32,695 nt of DNA from Flavobacteriales bacterium. Lineage in GTDB: Bacteria; Bacteroidota; Bacteroidia; Flavobacteriales_D; JAHECK01. Shown in pieces: positions 8,191 to 15,640 of the stretch. Where the stretch lies: NCBI GenBank assembly GCA_024641785.1, contig JAHECK010000027.1:1-32695 (forward strand), in the 5' to 3' direction. The translations under genes were made by a program, and so were the position numbers. Below the pieces are notes generated by a model. That model was given only the letters and a program-made list of their open reading frames with translations. It was not told the origin of the DNA and made no database searches. Numbering within the stretch: the first letter of the stretch is position 1; every line of letters starts with the position of its first letter.

Positions 8191-9357
8191 TTATTCTGTT
8201 ATCAAATTAAACGCACCTTTTACCAGAAATTCATCATCATTATTAAAATCCGAACTATTCAATATTTCTGCAAAACCATCTTTGATCTGTCCAACTCTCA
8301 CTTCTCTTTTTTCAAAAGAAAGCTGATCTCCGGTACTTCCTGTTTTTACTAATACAAAATTATTCTCGCGTAACATAACAATAGCTGATTCAGACAATGA
8401 GATCAGAGTATCACTGGAACAAAAGATCTCAGCCTCAATATACATTCCCGGAGTAAAAAATTTCGACTCTTTATCATTTGCTAAATGCCCGTGTAAGGAA
8501 GCTGTTCTGCTTTCAGGGTCAATAAAATTCCCTACTAAATGAACCTCTGCTACATAGTCTTTTGTTCCATCATTCTGCAGTTTAAAATGTATTTCCTGAC
8601 CAACCATTATTTTAGGCAGATCTTTTTCAAAAATGCTCAACTCCAGATGAATATGATCAGAATTGATAATGGTAAGGGCAATGTCATCCGGATTAAGATA
8701 CATACCTCTTGTAGCATGAATTTGAGATATATTCCCACTAATTGGAGCAGTGAGACTAATTTCGGAACGGATATTTGCTTCATTTAAATTATTAGGATCT
8801 AAATTCATGAGATCCAATTTCTTTTTTAAAGATTCGAAACGAACCAATGTTACTTTATATTCCGCTTCTGCTTTTAAATAGGTTTTTTGAGAACTTACAT
8901 TATCCTCAACTAAAATTTTCTGACGTTCATAATCTGATCGTAAATAGTTTAACTGATCTTTTGCTTCGAGAAAATTCTGCTGAATTTCAATATACTCAGG
9001 GTTTTCTAAAGTGAAAAGAACCTGTCCTTTTTCTACAAATTGCCCTTCTAAAAGACTTAATTTTTTCACATAGCCCCCAAAATAAGCACTTACTGAAGCT
9101 TTATTTTCAGGCGGAACATCAATCACACCATAACTTTTAATCGATTGATTAAAGCTGTGTTTTTCAAGTTTTCCAAGAAGCATGTTTGAACTTTCAAACT
9201 GCTTTTGAGTTAAGACTATCTCCTTTTTATTTCCTTCGGCTGAAAGATCTTCCTTAGGCTCACTTTCAGAAGAGTTGCAAGAGATCAATAGCGTTGAAAT
9301 AGTGAGTATTGAAAGGAAATATTGAACTGAAAAAGCACTTTTATTTAGAGTCAGCAT
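8191..9357 (-). CDS. czcB: RND efflux periplasmic adaptor lipoprotein (CzcB/CusB-like)
   Basis: A 388-aa membrane-fusion protein linking an inner-membrane RND pump to the outer-membrane channel. A lipoprotein signal ends in LLISC (lipid-bearing Cys27). Then come the first lipoyl half-motif around residues 85-115 (VSAYFGGYVKKL, EGQFVEKGQVLFTLENPEY), a helical hairpin (about 116-195), the second lipoyl half (SEISLTAPISGNISQIHATRGMYLNPDD) and beta-barrel and membrane-proximal domains. This is the standard CzcB/CusB order and length. It follows the pump gene by four bases in the same operon. I see no His- or Met-rich metal-binding N-terminal region, so the metal cannot be named from this subunit. 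Confidence 0.9.
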   Translation of the reverse strand: MLTLNKSAFSVQYFLSILTISTLLISCNSSESEPKEDLSAEGNKKEIVLTQKQFESSNMLLGKLEKHSFNQSIKSYGVIDVPPENKASVSAYFGGYVKKLSLLEGQFVEKGQVLFTLENPEYIEIQQNFLEAKDQLNYLRSDYERQKILVEDNVSSQKTYLKAEAEYKVTLVRFESLKKKLDLMNLDPNNLNEANIRSEISLTAPISGNISQIHATRGMYLNPDDIALTIINSDHIHLELSIFEKDLPKIMVGQEIHFKLQNDGTKDYVAEVHLVGNFIDPESRTASLHGHLANDKESKFFTPGMYIEAEIFCSSDTLISLSESAIVMLRENNFVLVKTGSTGDQLSFEKREVRVGQIKDGFAEILNSSDFNNDDEFLVKGAFNLITE

Positions 9358-9361
9358 ATTC

Positions 9362-12300
9362 TTAATTCATTAAGTAATTTAATTCTAAAACAGTTTGGTT
9401 GTAATTATATAGATTTTCCAGATAGGTCATTTCGATCCCTTTGGCATTGTCTAATAACAGTATGTATTGTACAAAATCGATCTCTCCATTTTTAAAAGCT
9501 TTGTTTGAAGTATTGATCAATTCAGATGAAAGGTTTTTTCCACTTTCTTCATAAAAAAGGATGGCTTCATTATACTTATTCAATTCAGAAAGCAATTGGT
9601 AGTAATGACTAATAAGTTGTTTTGTGTAATTATCCTCTTCGCTTTGCAAAACTTCTCTTTCGATCTGTGAAGCGCGAATTTTTGATTTTTGAGCGGAATA
9701 AAACAATGGAATTCCAACTCCCGCTTGAAAACCCTGGTAAATTTGAGGATCCGTACCATTATTACTTCCCTGGAAGTAGCTTAAATGAAGGTCGGGAAGT
9801 AATTGTTGCTTTTCAGCCTTTTGTAAATTTTCATTAAAAGTCTGTGCTTTTCTGTAATATTCTATTCCCGGATGGTTTAGGGTATCGATCATTTTCAACT
9901 CCAACTTAATTAAGCGATTCTCTTCAATCGAAAAGGCACTGTCATATTGCATCCATCTATTGAGTTCCAAATAGGATTTATTGATATTCTCATCGATCTG
10001 TTTTACTAAAAGTGAGATCTCTTTTTGCTTGGTAACAGCAGTTAGTTTTTCAAGATAATTGCTTTCTCCCATTTCAAATTTTCTGCTGGCGGCGATCGAG
10101 AATTGGAGGTATAAACTATCTAAATAGTGATAATTCAATCCCATATTTTGCCAAAATAGAATTTGATTGTAAGCTTTCGAAACTTCGCGTTTTAAAAAGA
10201 TCTCATCCAAACGATATTTTTCTTTTTCCATTTTCATTAATTGTGTATTCGCTTGTTTTTGAGCGAAATAAACACTTGGAAATTGCATAGACTGACTGAG
10301 TCCCCATACATTGAGAGGCAAGCCGTTATGAGCAATATTATTTTCGTCGTAGCTATAATATGCTTGGGTCTTATCCAGATTAAATGCGGTTCCGATAAGC
10401 TGATCGCTCTTTTCCACTTTTAATTGGGATGAATGAAGTCCGCTATTATTAGTCAATGCAATTTCTATCGCTTTTTCTAAACTTAAAGACTTGCTTTGAG
10501 CACTTAAGAAAAATGGACTGAAGATTAGAAAAAGACTTACTAAAGCATTTTTACTCATTTTTTTTCTTTTTTGTTGATCTTCTAATCGTGAAAGGATCGC
10601 ATAAATTACTGGAAGTACGATCATCGTAAGTAGGGTAGCTGATATGAGTCCACCGATTACAACCGTTGCTAATGGGCGCTGAACCTCGGCTCCGGCAGAG
10701 GTGGAGATCGCCATTGGTAAAAATCCTAATGCGGCAGCTCCGGCAGTGAGGAGTACTGGACGTAAACGTTCTTTTGTACCCCTGATAATTCGTTCATTGA
10801 TATCTTTTATTCCCCTTTCTTTTAACTCATTAAAATGTTCAATAAGGACGATCCCATTGAGCACCGCGATACCAAATAGTGCAATAAAACCAACTCCGGC
10901 AGAAATACTAAAAGGTAATCCTCTCATGAATAAAAACAAGACACCTCCGATGGCTGAAAGAGGGATCGCAGTAAAGATCATTAAAGCATCTTTTATCGAG
11001 TCGAATGCGAAGTAGAGCATAATAAAGATGAGTAATAAAGCGATTGGAACGGCTACCATAAGCCTGGCTTTCGCACTATTTAAATTTTCAAATTGCCCTC
11101 CATAACTCACCGTATAACCTATAGGTAAAGTTATTTGAGATTGAATGATCCCTTGTACATCCTTAACAACCGATTCAAGGTCACGATTCCGTACATTAAC
11201 ACCGATCACGATCCTTCTTTTTGTATTGTCGCGGGATATTTTTGCCGGTCCGAAAGTATAATCTATCGTAGCCAATTCGCTTAGTGGTAATGAAAAACCA
11301 TTGGCAAGAGAGATCGATGTGTTTTTAATGTTCTCAATATCTTTTCTGTGTTCTTTGTCGAAGCGGATCACAAGGTCAAATTGTTTTTCACCTTCAAAAA
11401 CAGTTCCTGCAGGAAGTCCTGCAAAACCGATACTTATAAGGTTATTTAATTCAGCCACATTCAGTCCGTATTTTGCGATCTTTTTCCTATCGTATTTAAC
11501 CGCCATTTGAGGAAGTCCATCAACCTTTTCAATAATAATATCGGAGGCGCCTTCAACCCCTCTGATCGCGCTTTCAATTTCCATTGCTTTCTGATGAAGC
11601 AGTTCAAGATCTTCTCCATAGATCTTAATTGCCAGATCGGCTCTAACCCCTGTGATAAGCTCATTAAACCGCATTTCGATGGGTTGGGTAAATTCATAGT
11701 CAATACCGGGAATAATAGATAAAGCTTCTTTGAATTTATCGGCTAATCCATCCTTCGAATCTGCAGTGGTCCATTCGCTTTTAGGTTTAAGTGTAATGAT
11801 CACATCACTTTCTTCCATCGACATTGGATCGGTAGGTACTTCGGCAGCACCGATCCGACTGATCACATCTTTAACTTCCGGAAAGGTCTTTAAAATGCGC
11901 TCTATTTCGCTAGTAGTTTCAATGGTTTTTTGCAATGAAGTACCCGTTTTAAGCACCGGCTGGATCACAAAATCCCCTTCATCCAGGGTTGGAACAAATT
12001 CTCCTCCCATTTGTGTAAAAAGTCCGATAGCTGCAAATAGCACACTGAAGGCTAAAATGATCACAAGTCTCTTTTTTCTTAAAGCCCATTCAATTGAAGG
12101 CGTATAAAGTTTTTGCAAAAATCCCATCAGACGTGTAGAAATATTCGCTTTCTTTTCATCTGCCGGTTTAATAAATAATGAAGAAATTACGGGGACGTAA
12201 GTAAATCCAAAGATCATTGTTCCGATCAATGCGAAACTGAATACCATGGCCATCGGTTTAAACATTTTACCCTCGATGCCTGTCAATGAAAGAATAGGAA

Positions 12301-13693
12301 TAAATACGATAATGATGATGATCTGTCCGAAAACCGCCGAACGCATCATCTTACTCGTTCCCTTAAAGGTGATATCGTCGATCAGTTTTTGTTGTTCTTC
12401 CCCTTCTTTTGCAATAATCTCGTTCCGTTCGGAATTGATTTTATAAGCGATATATTCAACGATGATCACCGCTCCATCGATGATGATCCCGAAGTCGATT
12501 GCTCCTAAACTCATTAAGTTTGCATCTACTCCGAAAATGTACATTAGGGAGATGGCAAAAAGTAAAGACAATGGAATAACAGAAGCAACAACTAATCCGG
12601 ATCGAAAATTCCCCAACAAAAGCACCACTACAAAAATCACAATGAGGAAACCTAAAACCAAGTTTTCAGTTATCGTTGAGGTCGTTTTAACGATCAATTC
12701 ATTTCGATCTAAAAACCCATTGATAAAGACTCCTTCGGGTAAATTCTTTTGAATTTCTGCGACCCTTTCCTGCACTCTGTTTATCGTGGCTTTTGAATCG
12801 GCATCCTTTAGCATCATCACTTGCCCCAGCACTTTTTCTCCTTCACCATTGGCAGTAATAGCACCAAAACGGGTGGCATGTCCGAATCCAACTTCTGCTA
12901 CATCCCGAATGTAGATGGGAATTCCTTCACGATTGCTGATCACAATGTTTCGAATGTCTTCAAGAGAACTCACTAATCCTTCTCCTCGAATGAAATAACT
13001 TTCATTCGTTTTTTCAATATAGCCTCCTCCGGCAATACTATTATTTTGTTCCAGGGCAGTGTAAATTTCCGGAAGACCTATCTTCATTGCCCGCAATCGT
13101 TCAGGATTAATTGCTACTTCATATTGTTTGAGATAACCTCCCCATGTATTCACTTCGACTACACCCTCAATCCCGGAAAGCTGTCTTTTTACGATCCAAT
13201 CCTGAATACTTCGCAGATCAACAGTAGAATATTGATCTTGATATTCGGGTTTTACGTCTAAGATGTATTGATAAATTTCACCAAGTCCCGTTGTTACCGG
13301 ACCCATAAATGGAGAGCCGAATCCTTTAGGAATATTTTCTTCGGCATTTTTGATCTTTTCAGCAATCAGTTGACGTGGGAGATAGGTTCCCATATCATCG
13401 TCGAAAACAATGGTCACTACCGATAATCCAAATTTTGAAATAGAACGAATCTCTGTTACACCAGGTAAATTAGCCATTTCTAATTCAACAGGATAGGTGA
13501 GGTATTTTTCTACATCTTCTGTAGCTAGATTTCGTGAAGTGGTAATTACCTGAACCTGATTATTGGTTACATCCGGAACGGCACCTATTGGAATATTAAG
13601 TAATGCATATACTCCATAAGCCACTATTCCTGCAGTAAATAAAAGGATGATAAGCTTATGTCGAATGCTATATCTTATTATGTTTTCAATCAT
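9362..13693 (-). CDS. czcA: CzcA-type heavy-metal RND pump fused to a TolC-like outer-membrane factor
   Basis: A 1443-aa fusion. Residues 1 to ~1040 are a complete heavy-metal RND transporter: first membrane helix at about 13-32, two large periplasmic loops and a full second half ending VLPVIYAILSRLEDQ. Helix 4 reads DFGIIIDGAVIIVE, giving Asp400, Asp406 and Glu413 at the positions of the proton-relay acids of CzcA; this form is typical of pumps for divalent metals (Zn/Co/Cd type), not the Cu/Ag CusA form. Met1046 (codon 10558-10556) starts a second signal peptide (MSKNALVSLFLIFSPFFLSA), and about 1067-1443 is an outer-membrane efflux protein (SLEKAIEIALTNN and long helices). Similar fused pumps occur in other Bacteroidota. 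The adaptor gene follows by four bases. The metal is inferred. Confidence 0.92.
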   Translation of the reverse strand: MIENIIRYSIRHKLIILLFTAGIVAYGVYALLNIPIGAVPDVTNNQVQVITTSRNLATEDVEKYLTYPVELEMANLPGVTEIRSISKFGLSVVTIVFDDDMGTYLPRQLIAEKIKNAEENIPKGFGSPFMGPVTTGLGEIYQYILDVKPEYQDQYSTVDLRSIQDWIVKRQLSGIEGVVEVNTWGGYLKQYEVAINPERLRAMKIGLPEIYTALEQNNSIAGGGYIEKTNESYFIRGEGLVSSLEDIRNIVISNREGIPIYIRDVAEVGFGHATRFGAITANGEGEKVLGQVMMLKDADSKATINRVQERVAEIQKNLPEGVFINGFLDRNELIVKTTSTITENLVLGFLIVIFVVVLLLGNFRSGLVVASVIPLSLLFAISLMYIFGVDANLMSLGAIDFGIIIDGAVIIVEYIAYKINSERNEIIAKEGEEQQKLIDDITFKGTSKMMRSAVFGQIIIIIVFIPILSLTGIEGKMFKPMAMVFSFALIGTMIFGFTYVPVISSLFIKPADEKKANISTRLMGFLQKLYTPSIEWALRKKRLVIILAFSVLFAAIGLFTQMGGEFVPTLDEGDFVIQPVLKTGTSLQKTIETTSEIERILKTFPEVKDVISRIGAAEVPTDPMSMEESDVIITLKPKSEWTTADSKDGLADKFKEALSIIPGIDYEFTQPIEMRFNELITGVRADLAIKIYGEDLELLHQKAMEIESAIRGVEGASDIIIEKVDGLPQMAVKYDRKKIAKYGLNVAELNNLISIGFAGLPAGTVFEGEKQFDLVIRFDKEHRKDIENIKNTSISLANGFSLPLSELATIDYTFGPAKISRDNTKRRIVIGVNVRNRDLESVVKDVQGIIQSQITLPIGYTVSYGGQFENLNSAKARLMVAVPIALLLIFIMLYFAFDSIKDALMIFTAIPLSAIGGVLFLFMRGLPFSISAGVGFIALFGIAVLNGIVLIEHFNELKERGIKDINERIIRGTKERLRPVLLTAGAAALGFLPMAISTSAGAEVQRPLATVVIGGLISATLLTMIVLPVIYAILSRLEDQQKRKKMSKNALVSLFLIFSPFFLSAQSKSLSLEKAIEIALTNNSGLHSSQLKVEKSDQLIGTAFNLDKTQAYYSYDENNIAHNGLPLNVWGLSQSMQFPSVYFAQKQANTQLMKMEKEKYRLDEIFLKREVSKAYNQILFWQNMGLNYHYLDSLYLQFSIAASRKFEMGESNYLEKLTAVTKQKEISLLVKQIDENINKSYLELNRWMQYDSAFSIEENRLIKLELKMIDTLNHPGIEYYRKAQTFNENLQKAEKQQLLPDLHLSYFQGSNNGTDPQIYQGFQAGVGIPLFYSAQKSKIRASQIEREVLQSEEDNYTKQLISHYYQLLSELNKYNEAILFYEESGKNLSSELINTSNKAFKNGEIDFVQYILLLDNAKGIEMTYLENLYNYNQTVLELNYLMN

Positions 13694-13715
13694 TTTTAAA
13701 GGAAAAAATTAATTT

Positions 13716-13752
13716 CAAAAATAGGGATACTTAGTCAGGAAATAACTTATTT
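13716..13752 (-). promoter_or_regulatory. Promoter and dyad in front of the metal-efflux operon
   Basis: On the minus strand TATTTTTG (13723-13716) matches TAnnTTTG exactly and predicts a start near 13711. No TTG lies at the expected -33 distance; instead that place holds a perfect dyad, AAATAA-C-TTATTT (13740-13752), a possible operator. Further upstream a 12-bp palindrome AAAGGATCCTTT (13839-13850) may belong to the promoter region or to the 3' end of the upstream gene. Confidence 0.45.
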
Positions 13753-13880
13753 AACTCTTAAAAAGCAGTGATTTTTGTCGTTATCCCGGATATTTAATTC
13801 TATTTATTCTGAATCCAAATAAAGGGGTATTAAAATTAAAAGGATCCTTTAATTATGAGCATTTGGAAAGTAAAATGGAA

Positions 13881-14945
13881 TCAGCGAATAATGAGCTTTT
13901 CGACTTTTGAAAAAGAATCCACTTTTAATTCAAGCAGATATAATCCGGGGCTGAAAATGGAAGTGGCTAATCGAATGTTTTTTTGACCCGGAAAGACTTC
14001 TTTATAGACTTCTTTTCCGCTTAGATCATAAATAATGATATTTACATTGCTTTTAGGAAGCTGATCGAAATTAATATTTACCTGATCTGAAGCAGGCTGC
14101 GGGTATAGATTGAATTGATTTTCTTCAACGATCAAATCGTTTATACCTGTAATAATTAATGAATCCTGATAAATTACAGAGGTCACGATACCGAATTCAG
14201 TTGTAATTTGAAGGATTGGGATCCCGCCATCTTCAGCCAACCATTCATAAACTAAAAGTTCTCTGGGGATGGTTATTCCGAATTCGCTCGAATCGATGTA
14301 AATAGTATCTTCATAATTATGTTCGATCTTTGTCCTTAAGACATCAAAAGTTCCAAAAGAAGTGGTTAAACTTCCCCATCCATCTACTTCATAAGAACGA
14401 TTTCCGCTTTCACCTAAATAACCCAAGCCGGGTACTGCTATGCTAAATGAATAATCATCATTCGCAGTGTTTCCATAAGCCAAAGGAAATTCATAGAGCG
14501 TTTTTTTATTATCATACTGAATAGGTAGGTCTACTCCGGCAAAACTTACTCCATATCCAAGTTCTTCAATTTTACTAGAACTGTTTTTTGTAAATAGATA
14601 GGCATCATCAATAGGAATTTGAGGAATGAGATCGATATTATTCATTTTTTTTCCTTCTGTTGCTTGATAAGCGGGGTCAAAAGGGTTGTTAAAAACAAAT
14701 TGAAGAATAAATGGCATCGAGCTAATACTTACAAATTCAACTGTATCCTGACTAAATGAAATGAGCTCACTAAAGTCCCAGCTATAATCTGCACCTGTCG
14801 CATTCGGATCAAAGGAAAGTTGTAATGAATTACTAACAATAAACTCATCATTTTCATTTGCCATATCATCAGAATTAATGATGATCTGACTGTTTAAATT
14901 GGAATAAAAAAGACTAAATGAAATGATGAGGTAAATTATTTTCAT
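13881..14945 (-). CDS. Secreted protein with T9SS type A sorting domain
   Basis: A 354-aa cargo protein of the type IX secretion system. A signal peptide covers about residues 1-19. The last ~75 residues form a type A sorting domain: NLYPQPASDQVNI, then IIIYDLSGKEVYKE, then FSPGLYLLEL and a basic end VEKLIIR. The middle region (about 20-270) begins with NSDDMANENDEF and contains many short beta strands and aromatic residues; I do not recognise its family. It would be cut and attached to, or released from, the cell surface after crossing the outer membrane. It is divergent from the gene at 15009, with overlapping promoter regions. Confidence 0.85.
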   Translation of the reverse strand: MKIIYLIISFSLFYSNLNSQIIINSDDMANENDEFIVSNSLQLSFDPNATGADYSWDFSELISFSQDTVEFVSISSMPFILQFVFNNPFDPAYQATEGKKMNNIDLIPQIPIDDAYLFTKNSSSKIEELGYGVSFAGVDLPIQYDNKKTLYEFPLAYGNTANDDYSFSIAVPGLGYLGESGNRSYEVDGWGSLTTSFGTFDVLRTKIEHNYEDTIYIDSSEFGITIPRELLVYEWLAEDGGIPILQITTEFGIVTSVIYQDSLIITGINDLIVEENQFNLYPQPASDQVNINFDQLPKSNVNIIIYDLSGKEVYKEVFPGQKNIRLATSIFSPGLYLLELKVDSFSKVEKLIIR

Positions 14946-14973
14946 ACTTTTTAATTATATGCAACGTTAGAAG

Positions 14974-14981
14974 CAAAGTTA
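14974..14981 (-). promoter_or_regulatory. -7 element of the T9SS cargo gene
   Basis: Read on the minus strand this is TAACTTTG, an exact TAnnTTTG match, predicting a start near 14970 and a ~25-base leader to ATG 14945. No good TTG was found at the -33 distance; that place is taken by the divergent promoter. Confidence 0.5.
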
Positions 14982-14995
14982 CAAAACAAAGTTTT

Positions 14996-15003
14996 TATTT
15001 TTG
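14996..15003 (+). promoter_or_regulatory. -7 element of the gene at 15009, probably leaderless
   Basis: TATTTTTG matches TAnnTTTG exactly and ends only five bases before the ATG at 15009. With the usual spacing the mRNA would begin within about two bases of the start codon. The -33 element is weak. Confidence 0.5.
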
Positions 15004-15008
15004 CACTC

Positions 15009-15635
15009 ATGAATAGAGCGGTTTATTTCCTGATTTTTATTAGTTTTTTGCAGCAGGTAAAATTGTTTGCTCAAAGGGATGAGGATAAGGTTTTGCTTAC
15101 AGGAGTAGTGCTTACAGGCGACCCTTTGCATGGTGTGCCCAGTACTAATATTATCATTAGCAATAAGAATAAAGGAACCGCTTCAGATGATAATGGATAC
15201 TTCTCTTTTTATGCCGAAAAAAATGATACCATTGTTTTTAGTGCTGTCGGATTAAAAAAGGGTGAGTATATTGTCCCAATGGAATTTAATGAGGACCATT
15301 ATTCAATTGTACAGATCTTAACAAATGATACGATCTGGTTGCAGGAGACCATTATTTTCCCATGGAGAAGCTATGAGGATTTTGGGGAACAATTACTTAC
15401 CATGAAACCCCCGATCAATGATGAGAAAAGAGCTCAAATGAATTTAGATAATGCTCAATTATATGAAAGATATACTTCGATCTATATGGACGGGTCTTCT
15501 AATTTTAAATACTTTAATCAACTAAATGTAAATGAGATTAGTTATGCCGGCCAAGCTCCTCCTTTTCAGATCATTAATCCATTTGCGTGGGCAGAATTTA
15601 TAAATTCAATTAAAAATGGTGCTTACAAAAAGTAA
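15009..15635 (+). CDS. Exported carboxypeptidase-regulatory-like domain protein
   Basis: A 208-aa protein with a signal peptide (residues 1-22, ending LFAQ). Residues about 28-105 form a carboxypeptidase D regulatory-like beta-sandwich: LTGVVLTGDPLHGVPSTNI, then NKGTASDDNGYFSF, then DTIVFSAVGLKKGEY. The same fold opens many TonB-dependent receptors, including the one just downstream, but here it stands alone followed by a ~100-residue tail rich in Tyr, Phe and Asn. ATG 15009 is required for the signal peptide. It sits five bases before the receptor gene, so the two are almost surely co-transcribed. The role is unknown; a periplasmic or outer-membrane helper of the receptor is an inference. 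Confidence 0.8.
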   Translation: MNRAVYFLIFISFLQQVKLFAQRDEDKVLLTGVVLTGDPLHGVPSTNIIISNKNKGTASDDNGYFSFYAEKNDTIVFSAVGLKKGEYIVPMEFNEDHYSIVQILTNDTIWLQETIIFPWRSYEDFGEQLLTMKPPINDEKRAQMNLDNAQLYERYTSIYMDGSSNFKYFNQLNVNEISYAGQAPPFQIINPFAWAEFINSIKNGAYKK

Positions 15636-15640
15636 AATGG

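Noticed and set aside
11730-12107. Several long plus-strand frames opposite the RND pump (also 10701-11015 and 12462-12752)
   Set aside because: All are antisense shadows of a well-supported transporter gene and carry no recognisable motif.
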